Assembly: GCF_002356315.1 (NCBI RefSeq)
Contig: NZ_AP018164.1
Coordinates: 2,108,001 to 2,172,000 of the forward strand
Length of the DNA: 64,000 nt
DNA from: Mycobacterium shigaense
GTDB taxonomy: Bacteria; Actinomycetota; Actinomycetes; Mycobacteriales; Mycobacteriaceae
Direction: 5' to 3'
Both the position numbers and the translations under genes were made by a program. Shown in pieces: positions 53,317 to 62,380 of this stretch. The stretch's first letter is position 1, and each line of letters opens with the position of its first letter. Under the pieces are notes generated by a model that had not been told where the DNA came from, did no database searches, and saw only the letters and a list, made by a program, of their open reading frames with translations.

Positions 53317-54075
53317 ATGGAATTGACCGGCAACACCATCCTGGTGACCGGTGGCGGCACGGGAATCGGGCGGGCCATGGCCATCGCGTTGTCCGGGCGC
53401 GGTAACCGAGTGGTGATCGCGGGTCGACGAGCCGCCGCGCTGCGTGCCGTCGCCGAGGCGTATCCGGGTATCGAGTGGCACCCGCTGGACGTCACCGACA
53501 CCGCGTCCGTCCGGGAGTTCGTGGCGACGGTCGAGCGGCGGTGGCCCGATCTCCATGTGCTGATCAACAACGCGGGCGTGATGGCGCTGGAGAACCCTGA
53601 CGCCCCCGATCCGGCCGTGTCGGCGACCGTCGTCGCAACCAATCTGCTCGGTCCGATCGTGTTGACGTCGCTGCTCCTGCCTACGTTGCGGCGGCAGCCC
53701 GCTGCCACGATCGTCAACGTCACGTCGGCGCTGGCCTTCGTCCCGTTGGCCATCGCTCCGACCTACAGCGCCACCAAGGCCGGCCTGCACTCGTATACCG
53801 AATCGTTGCGTATCTTGTTGCAAGAAACCGGTATTCAGGTCATCGAGGTCGCTCCGCCGCGGGTGCGCACGGACATGGACGGTCCGCGGGGCGCCGAGGC
53901 GATCGATGCCGACGAGTTCGTCGCGGAAGTCCTCGCGGGGTTGGCCGCGCAGCCTCGCGCCGGTGAAATCGTCGTCGAAGCCGCCCGCGCGGTGCGTTAC
54001 GCCGAACACGAAGGTCACTACGGCCGCACGCTGGTCGCCCTCAACGCCGCTGTCACCGCCACGGATGTGCTGTGA
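53317..54075 (+). CDS. Short-chain dehydrogenase, DltE-like
   Basis: 252 aa from ATG 53317, with AGGAGG seven bases upstream; the frame is open much further 5' on shadow sequence. TGGGTGIG (11-18), NNAGVM and the catalytic YSATK dyad are present, so unlike the SDR at 7632-8456 this one is catalytically complete. C-terminal residues 190-252 are divergent. Its stop overlaps the LLM flavoprotein GTG, so the two act as a unit. Substrate unknown. Confidence 0.88.
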   Translation: MELTGNTILVTGGGTGIGRAMAIALSGRGNRVVIAGRRAAALRAVAEAYPGIEWHPLDVTDTASVREFVATVERRWPDLHVLINNAGVMALENPDAPDPAVSATVVATNLLGPIVLTSLLLPTLRRQPAATIVNVTSALAFVPLAIAPTYSATKAGLHSYTESLRILLQETGIQVIEVAPPRVRTDMDGPRGAEAIDADEFVAEVLAGLAAQPRAGEIVVEAARAVRYAEHEGHYGRTLVALNAAVTATDVL

Positions 54076-54929
54076 AGCTGGGAATCGGCCTGCCGAATCA
54101 CATCGCCGACGTCGCCGGGCCCGTCGTCCTCGGTTGGGCACGCCGCGGCGAAGAGCGTGGCTTTGAATCCGTCACGACGATCGATCGGTTGTTCTACCCC
54201 GGCGTCGACTCGCTGATCGCGCTGGCCACCGCGGCCGGCGCCACGACCGAACTGATGCTGGTGACCAATGTCTTGCTCGCCCCGATGTATCCGGTGGTTC
54301 CGCTGGCCAAGCAACTTGCCAGCCTGGCCCGGATCTCCAGCGGACGGCTGGTCGTCGGCCTGGGGGTGGGCAACCGGCCGGACGAATATGCCAGTACCGG
54401 TGCCGACTTCCAACGGCGGGGCCGCATCCTCGACGAGCAGGTCGAGCGGTTGCGTGGCCTGTGGACCGGTGAACGGGTTGCCCATGACGCCGCGTTGTGT
54501 CCCGCGCCCGGGCCGATTCCGGTGCTGTTCGGTGGCCGGTCGGAGGCCACGGTGCGCCGGGTGGTCGGCGCCGGCGACGGGTGGGCGGCCGGGGCCGTGC
54601 GCCACCATGACGAACAGGCGGGGCTGGCCGAACGCATCCGGGCCGGCTGGCAGGCCGCCGGCCGGCCCGGGCGTCCCTATCTGCAAGCATCGGTCAATTT
54701 CGGGCTCGGACCGGCCGCGGCCGTCGCGGCGGGCCGGGAACACCTGGCGCGCTACTACGGATTCGCTCCGGACTATGCACGGGTGAATGTCGCCGATATG
54801 GTCTGCTCGGCGGCCGACGCCCGCGACACGGTCCGGCGTTATCGGGACCTCGGCTTCGACCGGCTGCTCTTTCACCCCACCACCGAGGCCGTCGAACAGG
54901 TCGACTTCCTCGCGGACGCGATTCTCTAG
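54072..54929 (+). CDS. LLM-class flavin-dependent oxidoreductase
   Basis: 285 aa luciferase-like monooxygenase fold: MKLGIGLPNHIADV at the start, SLARISSGRLVVGLGVGNRPDEYASTG in the middle and PIPVLFGGRSEATVRRV later. Members use F420 or FMN; in mycobacteria F420 is common. It starts at a GTG overlapping the SDR stop by 4 bp. Confidence 0.87.
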   Translation: MKLGIGLPNHIADVAGPVVLGWARRGEERGFESVTTIDRLFYPGVDSLIALATAAGATTELMLVTNVLLAPMYPVVPLAKQLASLARISSGRLVVGLGVGNRPDEYASTGADFQRRGRILDEQVERLRGLWTGERVAHDAALCPAPGPIPVLFGGRSEATVRRVVGAGDGWAAGAVRHHDEQAGLAERIRAGWQAAGRPGRPYLQASVNFGLGPAAAVAAGREHLARYYGFAPDYARVNVADMVCSAADARDTVRRYRDLGFDRLLFHPTTEAVEQVDFLADAIL

Positions 54930-54986
54930 GGCCCGTTGCTGTTTGGCGGTTCCACGTTTCGCGGCGCCGATTAATTCAGCACAGTC

Positions 54987-55952
54987 CTAGGGGTGCAACG
55001 CCTTGCGCAGTGCTCGCAGCCCGCGCTCGGTGGCCTCGGCGGCGGCGGGAATCACGAGGGCGAAGCTGGCGTAGCCGTGCACCATCGTGGGCTCGTTGCT
55101 CAGCTCGGCGGGCACACCCGCGGCGGTCAGCAGCTCGGCGTAACGGGCCCCGTCGTCGCGCAGCGGATCGTGCTCCGCGGTACCGATGTAGGCCGGCGGC
55201 AGACCCGACAGGTCGGGGGCGTTGGCCGGGGCGAGCGTGACGGGCAGCGTCGTGGGGTCGTCCTCGATGTCGACGCCGGGCAGGTACCACGTCAGGAACG
55301 CCTCGATGACCTCGCGGTCCAGCACTGGCGCGACGGCGTTCTCGGTGTGCGAGGGCAGCGACAGGTCGGCCGTGGTGACGGGGTACCAGAGCAGCTGGAA
55401 CGTCAGCGCGGGCCCGCCGTTGTCGCGCGCCAGCAGCGCCGCGACCGCCGCGAGGTTGCCGCCCGCGGAGTCACCGGCCACGGCGATGCGGGCCGGGTCG
55501 CCGCCCAGCTCGGCGGCGTGCTCGCCGACCCACCGCAGCGCGGCCCAGGCGTCGTTGACGCCGGCCGGAAAGGGGTGCTCGGGGGCGAGGCGGTAGTCGA
55601 CGGACACGACGATGGCCTCCGCGCCGAGCGCGTGCATGCGGGCGACGGGGTCGTGCGTGTCCAGGTCGCCGAGGGCGAAACCGCCCCCGTGGTAGAAAAC
55701 GACGACGGGCGGCGGTGCCGCGGTGTCGGGCGGCCAGTAGATCCGGACCGGGATGTCTGCGAGATCGTCGTGCGAGATGGTCCGGTTCTCGACGCGCAGC
55801 TCCGGCAGCATCTCCTCCGGCACCTTGAGCTGGCGCAGCCGCGCGCGGGCGAACTCGACGCCGTCGTCCGCGTTGAAGGTCATGGTGAACGCGTCGAGCA
55901 ACGCCTTGAACGTCGGGTCGATCTCTGGTCGGGCGAGGGGCGGCTCAATCAT
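54987..55952 (-). CDS. lipH: Esterase/lipase, hormone-sensitive-lipase family
   Basis: 321 aa, Rv1399c-like. The oxyanion motif is HGGG (88-91), nucleophile S162 in GDSAGGN, and acid/base in HDPLRDDG and VHGY. No signal peptide. ATG 55952 gives the standard length; a much longer frame upstream overlaps lipI and is spurious. It lies 22 bp after lipI on the same strand and is a clear paralogue of it. Confidence 0.92.
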   Translation of the reverse strand: MIEPPLARPEIDPTFKALLDAFTMTFNADDGVEFARARLRQLKVPEEMLPELRVENRTISHDDLADIPVRIYWPPDTAAPPPVVVFYHGGGFALGDLDTHDPVARMHALGAEAIVVSVDYRLAPEHPFPAGVNDAWAALRWVGEHAAELGGDPARIAVAGDSAGGNLAAVAALLARDNGGPALTFQLLWYPVTTADLSLPSHTENAVAPVLDREVIEAFLTWYLPGVDIEDDPTTLPVTLAPANAPDLSGLPPAYIGTAEHDPLRDDGARYAELLTAAGVPAELSNEPTMVHGYASFALVIPAAAEATERGLRALRKALHP

Positions 55953-55974
55953 TCGTCCACCGTACGCCTGGTGT

Positions 55975-56934
55975 TCACCCGTACAGCGCATTGCGCAGCG
56001 CCGCGAGCCCGCGTTCCAGGCCGGCGGTCGCGGCGGGGACCACGCCCGCATAGCCCAGGTAGCCGTGCACCATCGTCGTGGCGTTGTGCACCTCGGCCGG
56101 TGTACCGGCGGCCGCCAGCAGTTCGCCGTAGCGCGCGCCGTCGTCGCGCAGCGGGTCATGACCGGCCACTCCGATGTACGCCGGCGGCAGGCCCGCCAGA
56201 TTCGCCGCCCGCCCCGGCGCCATGCCGGGCGGGGGATCGGACAGGTCGACTTCACCTGCGTACCAACGCGAGAAGTCACCCACCGATTTCACGTCCAGGA
56301 TCGGGGCGTCGGCGTTCTCGGTGAACGACGGCAGCGACGCGTCCCACAGCGTGGAGGGATACCACAACAGCTGGAAGGCGAGTCGCGGGCCGGCGTTGTC
56401 GCGCGCCTGCTGGGCCATCACCGCAGCGATGTTGCCGCCCGCCGAGTCCCCGGCGACGGCGATGCGGGTGGGGTCGGCGCCGATCGCGGCGGCGTTCTCG
56501 GCGACCCACAGCGTTGCGGCCCAAGCGTCTTCGACGGCGGCGGGGTAGGGATGTTCGGGTGCCAGCCGGTAGTCCACCGATACCACGATCGCGTCCACCC
56601 CCACCGCATGCTGGCGGCAGGTGCCGTCGTGGGTGTCAAGGTCGCCGACGACGAAGCCGCCGCCGTGAAAGAATACGACGACTGGCGTCGCGGCTTCGGA
56701 AGTCGTTTGAGGCCAATAGATTCGGATCCCCAGCGAGCCCGCCGGGCCGGGAATGTCGCGGTCCTCCACGCGCAGTTCGGGATGCAGCTTTCGGCGGGGT
56801 AGGTCGCGAAACCGCTGGCGCGCAGCGTCGATGCCGTCATTGGTGGATAGCCGGAACGGAACGGCATCGAGTACCTTCAGCAGAATGGGGTCGATCGCGC
56901 GTTCGTCGTCGGCTGCTTCCTCAGAGCTGGACAT
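55975..56934 (-). CDS. lipI: Esterase/lipase, hormone-sensitive-lipase family
   Basis: 319 aa, Rv1400c-like, paralogue of lipH. HGGG (90-93), nucleophile S164 in [15 protein letters not shown] and VHGY complete the triad. Its ATG at 56934 lies on top of an ATG of the divergent membrane-protein gene (shared CATG), so the two promoters must be very close or overlapping. Confidence 0.92.
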   Translation of the reverse strand: MSSSEEAADDERAIDPILLKVLDAVPFRLSTNDGIDAARQRFRDLPRRKLHPELRVEDRDIPGPAGSLGIRIYWPQTTSEAATPVVVFFHGGGFVVGDLDTHDGTCRQHAVGVDAIVVSVDYRLAPEHPYPAAVEDAWAATLWVAENAAAIGADPTRIAVAGDSAGGNIAAVMAQQARDNAGPRLAFQLLWYPSTLWDASLPSFTENADAPILDVKSVGDFSRWYAGEVDLSDPPPGMAPGRAANLAGLPPAYIGVAGHDPLRDDGARYGELLAAAGTPAEVHNATTMVHGYLGYAGVVPAATAGLERGLAALRNALYG

Positions 56935-56959
56935 GGAAGTACCGTACGCACCCCGCCTA

Positions 56960-57667
56960 ATGACCGGCGGCTGGGTGGCGGCCGGCTGGGCCGGCCTCGC
57001 CTACGGCATCTATCTGACCGTGCTCGCGTTGCGCTCACCGCCCGGGGCCGAGCTGACCGGACATTGGAACCTGCAGCCGGCGTTCAAGGCGGCCATGGCG
57101 TTCTTGCTGGCCGTCGCCGCGGTGGCGCACCCCATCGTCCGGGAGCGACGCTGGCTGATGCCCGCGCTGCTGCTGTCGGCCGCCGGTGACTTCCTGCTGG
57201 CCATCCCGTGGTGGCCGACGTCATTCGTGTTGGGGCTCGGCGCATTTCTGCTGGCGCACGTGTGTTTTGTCGCGGCGCTGCTGCCGTTGGCCGCCAGGAC
57301 CGCGCTGTCGCGTGTCCGCATCGGTGCCGTGGTGGTCATGGGCGCGGCCGCGGTGGGGCTGCTGGTGTGGTTTTGGCCGCATCTGGGCCGGGACAAGCTT
57401 CCGGTGACGGCCTACATCGCCGTGCTGACCATCATGGCGTGCACGGCGTTCATGGCGCGGCTGCCGACGGCCTGGGCGGCGGCCGGGGCGGTCTGTTTCG
57501 CGGTGTCGGACTCGATGATCGCCATCGGCCGGTTCATCCTCGGCAACGAGCTGCTGGCGGTGCCGATCTGGTGGCTGTACGCCGCGGCCCAGATCCTGAT
57601 CACGGCCGGGTTCTTCTTCGGCCGGACCGACGCCGCTGACCACGGCACCGAGTCCGCCGCGGCCTGA
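56960..57667 (+). CDS. YhhN/TMEM86-like membrane protein (Rv1401 place)
   Basis: 235 aa from ATG 56960; an in-frame ATG at 56933 overlaps the lipI start codon and is less likely. There are about eight hydrophobic segments, with [28 protein letters not shown] and the closing [19 protein letters not shown] typical of the YhhN family, some members of which are lysoplasmalogenases. It is followed by priA in the M. tuberculosis order. Confidence 0.82.
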   Translation: MTGGWVAAGWAGLAYGIYLTVLALRSPPGAELTGHWNLQPAFKAAMAFLLAVAAVAHPIVRERRWLMPALLLSAAGDFLLAIPWWPTSFVLGLGAFLLAHVCFVAALLPLAARTALSRVRIGAVVVMGAAAVGLLVWFWPHLGRDKLPVTAYIAVLTIMACTAFMARLPTAWAAAGAVCFAVSDSMIAIGRFILGNELLAVPIWWLYAAAQILITAGFFFGRTDAADHGTESAAA

Positions 57668-57745
57668 ATGTCGGTGGTCGCCGTTAGGGTGTTCCCGGGC
57701 GGTAAACATGTTGAGTAGCAATGTCGTTCGTGGTGCGAGGACGTT

Positions 57746-59755
57746 GTGACCACAGACGCGCGCACGCCGGTCCAGGTGGAACCGATCGCCCGGGTGTTGC
57801 CGATGCTGTCCGTGCCGCACCTGGATCGCGAGTTCGACTACCTGGTGTCGGCCGAGCAATCCGACAATGCGCAGCCGGGTGTGCGGGTGCGGGTGCGGTT
57901 CCACGGTCGGCTGGTCGACGGGTTTGTGCTGGAGCGACGCAACGACACCGATCACGTCGGCAAGCTCGGCTGGCTCGATCGGGTGGTCTCGGCCGAACCG
58001 GTGCTGACCGCGGAGATCCGGCGACTCGTCGACGCGGTGGCGGCGCGCTACGCCGGGACGCGGCCGGACGTGCTGCGGCTTGCAGTGCCGGCCCGGCACG
58101 CCAGGGTGGAGCGGGAGCCCGTCGCGACGCCGCCGGCCGCGATGGTGCCGGAACCCGTCGACCCGTCGGGGTGGGAGGTCTACGGCCGCGGCGGGCAGTT
58201 CCTGACCGCCCTGGCCGAGTCGCGCGCCGCCCGCGGGGTGTGGCAGGCGCTGCCGGGCGAGCTCTGGGCCGAGCGGTTCGCCGAGGCCGCCGCGCAAACG
58301 GTCCGCGCCGGGCGGGCGGTGCTGGCCATCGTCCCCGATCAGCGGGACCTGGACGCGCTGTGGCAGGCCGCGACCGCGAGTATCGACGAGAACTGCGTGG
58401 TGGCACTGTCGGCGGGCCTGGGGCCGGCCGCGCGTTACCGACGCTGGCTGGCCGCGCTGCGGGGCCGGGCCCGGCTCGTGATCGGCACCCGCAGCGCGGT
58501 GTTCGCGCCGCTGAACGACCTGGGCCTGGTCATGGTGTGGGCAGACGCCGACGACAGCCTGGCCGAACCGCGGGCGCCCTACCCGCACGCCCGGGAGGTG
58601 GCGATGTTGCGGGCCCATCAGGCCCGGTGCGCGGCGCTCATCGGGGGCTATGCCCGTACCGCCGAAGCCCACGCGCTGGTGCGCAGCGGGTGGGCGCACG
58701 ACATCGTCGCCACTCGCCCGGTGGTGCGCGCCCGGACCCCGCGGGTGATCGCGCTCGACGACACGGGCTACGACGACGAACGCGACCCGGCGGCGCGCAC
58801 GGCGCGCGTCCCGTCCATCGCGCTGCGGGCCGCCCGAGCGTCGCTGCAGGCCGGGGCGCCGGTGCTGGTGCAGGTGCCGCGGCGCGGCTATGTGCCGTCG
58901 CTGGCGTGCGGGCGCTGTCGGACCATCGCCCGGTGCCGGCACTGCACCGGGCCGCTGTCGCTGCCGGACCCGGGCCACGGCTCCGGCGCGGTCTGCCGAT
59001 GGTGCGGCCGCGCCGAACCGGTGCTGCGGTGCACGCGGTGCGGATCGGATGCGGTGCGCGCGGTGGTCGTCGGGGCTCGGCGCACCGCCGAAGAACTCGG
59101 CCGCGCGTTCCCCGGTACGCCGGTGATTACCTCGGCGGGCGACGCCGTCGTCGCCGGTGTCGCCGCGCGCCCGGCCCTGGTGGTTGCCACCCCGGGCGCC
59201 GAACCCTGCGCCGAGGGCGGATACGGGGCGGCGCTGCTGCTGGACACCTGGGCCCTGCTGGGCCGCCAGGACCTGCGCGCCGCCGAGGACGCGTTGTGGC
59301 GCTGGATGAGTGCCGCCGCATTGGTCCGCCCGCGCGGCGAGGGTGGGGTGGTGACGGTGATCGCCGAGTCCTCCCTTCCCACAGTGCAATCGCTGATTCG
59401 CTGGGACCCCGTGGGCCACGCGGAGGCCGATCTGACGGCACGAACCGAGGTCGGGCTGCCACCCAGCGTGCACATGGCGGCCATCGACGGCACCGCCGAC
59501 GCAGTCGCCGCGTTGCTCGACGAGGTGAACCTGCCCGACGGCGCCGAGCGCCTCGGCCCGGTGGACCTGCCGCCGGGCGTGCGCCGGCCGGCCGCGACCC
59601 CGCCCGGCGTGCCGGTCATCCGGATGCTGGTGCGGGTGCCCCGCGAAGACGGCCTGGCGCTGGCCGGCAGCCTGCGCCGCGGCGTCGGTGTGCTCAGCGC
59701 ACGGCAGACTCACGACCCCGTGCGGGTGCAGATGGACCCGCTGCAGATCGGGTAG
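57746..59755 (+). CDS. priA: Primosomal protein N' (PriA), helicase-inactive actinobacterial form
   Basis: 669 aa from GTG. The N-terminal DNA-binding region (VLPMLSVPHLDREFDYLVSAEQ) and the zinc-binding cysteines (CGRCRTIARCRHC, CRWCG, CTRCG; about 390-435) are kept. The ATPase part lacks a Walker A GxGKT, and the DEAH position reads ADADDS after VIGTRSAVFAPLNDLGLVMVW. Mycobacterial PriA is known to be annotated this way, so it is probably a replication-restart loader without helicase activity. Confidence 0.92.
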   Translation: MTTDARTPVQVEPIARVLPMLSVPHLDREFDYLVSAEQSDNAQPGVRVRVRFHGRLVDGFVLERRNDTDHVGKLGWLDRVVSAEPVLTAEIRRLVDAVAARYAGTRPDVLRLAVPARHARVEREPVATPPAAMVPEPVDPSGWEVYGRGGQFLTALAESRAARGVWQALPGELWAERFAEAAAQTVRAGRAVLAIVPDQRDLDALWQAATASIDENCVVALSAGLGPAARYRRWLAALRGRARLVIGTRSAVFAPLNDLGLVMVWADADDSLAEPRAPYPHAREVAMLRAHQARCAALIGGYARTAEAHALVRSGWAHDIVATRPVVRARTPRVIALDDTGYDDERDPAARTARVPSIALRAARASLQAGAPVLVQVPRRGYVPSLACGRCRTIARCRHCTGPLSLPDPGHGSGAVCRWCGRAEPVLRCTRCGSDAVRAVVVGARRTAEELGRAFPGTPVITSAGDAVVAGVAARPALVVATPGAEPCAEGGYGAALLLDTWALLGRQDLRAAEDALWRWMSAAALVRPRGEGGVVTVIAESSLPTVQSLIRWDPVGHAEADLTARTEVGLPPSVHMAAIDGTADAVAALLDEVNLPDGAERLGPVDLPPGVRRPAATPPGVPVIRMLVRVPREDGLALAGSLRRGVGVLSARQTHDPVRVQMDPLQIG

Positions 59756-59814
59756 GGCAGTATCGGCCTTGCCGCCGGCAGGTCTCGTCACCGCGCCGGA
59801 CCCACCCGGCTGCG

Positions 59815-59837
59815 ATAGTATGCATGAGAAATAGTAT
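59815..59837. promoter_or_regulatory. Rv1404-type MarR operator upstream of its own gene
   Basis: ATAGTATGCAT-G-AGAAATAGTAT. The same 23 bp with one base different occurs at 61361-61383, upstream of the methyltransferase. It contains two ATAGTAT direct repeats 16 bp apart and lies about 87 bp before the MarR ATG. Confidence 0.75.
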
Positions 59838-59923
59838 CTACCCACGACGCTGGAAGCACGGCTGTACACTTCCTAGTTTTCAGTCCGCGACGCCCCGGGG
59901 AAGCCCGGGAAAGGGGTGCCTGG

Positions 59924-60406
59924 ATGGCGACGGAGAACGCGACCGAGGTGAACGAGTCATTGGACGCCATCACCGATGCCTTGCTCACCGCTTCCCGGCT
60001 GCTGGTGGGCATTTCGGCGCGCTCCATCGCGCAGGTCGACGAAACCATCACCATCGCGCAGTTTCGTACCCTGGTGATCCTGTCCAATCGCGGGCCGATC
60101 AACCTGGCCACGTTGGCCGGTCTGTTGGGCGTGCAACCGTCGGCCACCGGCCGAATGGTCGACCGGCTGGTCGCCTCCGGCCTGATCGACCGGCTGCCGC
60201 ATCCCACCTCGCGCCGCGAACTGTTGGCCGCGCTGACCAAGCGCGGGCGCGAGGTCGTCCGCCGCGTGACCGCGCACCGGCGCGCCGAAATCGCCGCCAT
60301 CGTGGAAAAGATGCCCGCGGCCGATCGCCACGGACTGGTGCGGGCGCTGACGTCGTTCACCGCGGCCGGCGGTGAACCGGACGCGGTGCTCGAAATCGGG
60401 CTGTAA
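59924..60406 (+). CDS. MarR family regulator (Rv1404-like)
   Basis: 160 aa winged-helix protein: LVILSNRGPINLATLAGLLGVQPSATGRMVDRLVASGLIDR is the HTH, PTSRRELLAALTKRG the wing. In M. tuberculosis Rv1404 represses the neighbouring methyltransferase Rv1405c and responds to acid. The matching 23-bp elements before this gene and before the methyltransferase support the same circuit here. Confidence 0.9.
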   Translation: MATENATEVNESLDAITDALLTASRLLVGISARSIAQVDETITIAQFRTLVILSNRGPINLATLAGLLGVQPSATGRMVDRLVASGLIDRLPHPTSRRELLAALTKRGREVVRRVTAHRRAEIAAIVEKMPAADRHGLVRALTSFTAAGGEPDAVLEIGL

Positions 60407-60450
60407 ATCGTTCCGTGCCGGACCCGCGGGGTGTCCGGCACGGAACGCGC

Positions 60451-61275
60451 TCAGCGCTTTTCAGCGGTGCACAGCAGATACTCCCAACCCATGACGCCGT
60501 CGGCCAGATACTCCTGCGCCAGCTCGAGCAGTTGCGCGTCCAGTTCGGCGGCCAGCACCCGGTTGTGACCGATGTTGGCGTAGGCCTCGATCGTCGGGCC
60601 GTAGTGGCTCTTGAAGTAGTTGTGCACGGCCTCGGCACAGTCGAATCGCCGCACCTCGAGCAGGCCGCGCGTCGTCGTGACGTGATCGACTTGCTCGCCG
60701 AGCAGCCCCGCGACGTAACCCTCGCGTCCCCACAGCGGAGCCGGGGGAACTGATGGTGACAGGCTCGGACGGTACGGGCGGATCACCGCCAGCATCCGGC
60801 CGAAGAATCCCTCCCGGGTCCAGCTGATCACCCCGATCTTGCCGCCCCGGCGGCAGACGCGGACCAGTTCGCGGGCCGCGCGCTGATGGTCGGGCGCGAA
60901 CTGCACGCCGATGGCCGACACCACCACGTCGAACTCGCCGTCGCCGAATGGCAGCGCCTGCGCGTTGGCCTCGCGGTACTGCAGCCTCAAATTCTGTGCC
61001 AGCGCCCGCTGTCGGGACCGCTGCAGCAGTTCGGGTGTCAGATCGGTGGAGACGACGGTCGCGCCGGTCGCGGCGGCCGGCAGCGAGATGTTGCCGGAGC
61101 CGGCGGCCACGTCGAGCACGAAATCGCCGGGACCGATGCCGGTCGCGGACAACAGGATCGGGCCCAGCGGGGCCATCACTTCCTCGGCCATGAGGGCGTA
61201 GTCGCCCAATGCCCACATGGCCCGGTGGGCGGCCGCGAGGCCATGGTCGTCGCAGGTCGCGGTTTCGAGGGTCAT
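60451..61275 (-). CDS. SAM-dependent methyltransferase (Rv1405c-like)
   Basis: 274 aa, same length as Rv1405c. SAM motif I is [12 protein letters not shown] (53-64), motif [14 protein letters not shown]. The substrate is unknown. The start at 61275 has an ideal AAAGGAGGTCTG site upstream. It is convergent with the MarR gene and carries the shared operator 86 bp before its start. Confidence 0.9.
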   Translation of the reverse strand: MTLETATCDDHGLAAAHRAMWALGDYALMAEEVMAPLGPILLSATGIGPGDFVLDVAAGSGNISLPAAATGATVVSTDLTPELLQRSRQRALAQNLRLQYREANAQALPFGDGEFDVVVSAIGVQFAPDHQRAARELVRVCRRGGKIGVISWTREGFFGRMLAVIRPYRPSLSPSVPPAPLWGREGYVAGLLGEQVDHVTTTRGLLEVRRFDCAEAVHNYFKSHYGPTIEAYANIGHNRVLAAELDAQLLELAQEYLADGVMGWEYLLCTAEKR

Positions 61276-61360
61276 CAGACCTCCTTTGGTTGAGGAGTGC
61301 GTACCCGACCTCGTTGTCGCCAGCACTGCGGATGCGGGTTCAATACTGATACCTACAGAA

Positions 61361-61383
61361 ATAGTATGCATTAGAAATAGTAT
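61361..61383. promoter_or_regulatory. Rv1404-type MarR operator upstream of the methyltransferase
   Basis: ATAGTATGCAT-T-AGAAATAGTAT; within it and just upstream AGAAATAGTAT occurs twice as a direct repeat 16 bp apart (61357-61367 and 61373-61383). It is the second copy of the element at 59815-59837. Confidence 0.75.
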
Positions 61384-61434
61384 ATGTCGATCAGTTTCTG
61401 CTGACGGCGTGCCGGCGCTGATCCCGGCGGTTCT

Positions 61435-61440
61435 TAGACT
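61435..61440 (+). promoter_or_regulatory. -10 element for a leaderless fmt transcript
   Basis: TAGACT fits TANNNT and is followed by seven bases (GGGGCCC) and then the GTG of fmt, so transcription would start at the start codon. Confidence 0.5.
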
Positions 61441-61447
61441 GGGGCCC

Positions 61448-62380
61448 GTGCGTCTCGTCTTCGCCGGCACCCCCGAACCGGCGCTACCCTCGTTGCATCG
61501 GCTCATCGACTCGCCCCGTCACGAGGTGGTAGCGGTGCTGACCAGGCCCGACGCCGCCTCCGGGCGCCGGGGCAGACCGGAGCCCTCACCCGTTGCCCGC
61601 GAGGCGCTCGATCGAGGTATTCCGGTGTTGCGGCCGTCGCGGCCGAACTCGGCGGAATTCGTCGCCGAGCTCTCGGAGTTCGCGCCGGAGTGCTGCGCCG
61701 TCGTGGCCTACGGCGCGCTGCTGCGTGACGGCCTGCTCGCGGTGCCGCCGCGGGGCTGGATCAACCTGCACTTCTCGCTGCTGCCGGCCTGGCGCGGCGC
61801 GGCCCCGGTACAGGCCGCCATCGCCGCGGGGGACACGATCACCGGGGCTACGACGTTCCGGATCGAGCCGAGCCTGGACTCGGGCCCGGTCTACGGCGTC
61901 GTGACCGAAACGATCCGGCCGACCGACACTGCCGGCGATCTGCTTGGGCGCCTTGCGGATTCGGGTGCGACGCTGTTATCGGCCACGCTGGACGGCATCG
62001 CCGACCAGATGTTGACGCCGCGACCGCAACCGGCCGACGGTGTCAGCATCGCCCCGAAGATCACCGTCGAGGAGGCGCGGGTGCGCTGGGATCTGCCGGC
62101 GCCCGTGGTGGAGCGCCGGATTCGCGCCGTCACGCCTAATCCCGGCGCCTGGACACAGATCGGTGAGCTGCGCGTCAAGCTCGGTCCCGTTCAGATCGAC
62201 GCCAGCGCGCCAGAACCGTTGCCGCCCGGCATAATTCGCGTAGACCGAAAAAGCGTGTGGATCGGCACCGGCTCGGATCCGGTGCGGCTGGGCCAGCTGC
62301 AGCCACCCGGGAAAAAGCCGATGAACGCCGTCGACTGGGCCCGCGGGGCCCGGCTCGACAGCGCCGCGCGGGCCTCATGA
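61448..62380 (+). CDS. fmt: Methionyl-tRNA formyltransferase
   Basis: 310 aa, Rv1406 orthologue. N-terminal formyl-THF hydrolase-type domain with [16 protein letters not shown], the [18 protein letters not shown] motif, and the C-terminal OB-like tRNA-binding domain from about residue 205. It formylates initiator Met-tRNA. GTG 61448 is chosen for its family N-terminus; a longer frame begins in the opposite-strand gene. It overlaps rsmB by 4 bp. Confidence 0.94.
   Translation: MRLVFAGTPEPALPSLHRLIDSPRHEVVAVLTRPDAASGRRGRPEPSPVAREALDRGIPVLRPSRPNSAEFVAELSEFAPECCAVVAYGALLRDGLLAVPPRGWINLHFSLLPAWRGAAPVQAAIAAGDTITGATTFRIEPSLDSGPVYGVVTETIRPTDTAGDLLGRLADSGATLLSATLDGIADQMLTPRPQPADGVSIAPKITVEEARVRWDLPAPVVERRIRAVTPNPGAWTQIGELRVKLGPVQIDASAPEPLPPGIIRVDRKSVWIGTGSDPVRLGQLQPPGKKPMNAVDWARGARLDSAARAS

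Noticed and set aside
57221..60375. Two frames over 880 codons overlapping priA on either strand
   Set aside because: Composition is Arg/Pro/Gly repeats without motifs; priA with its zinc cysteines explains the region.
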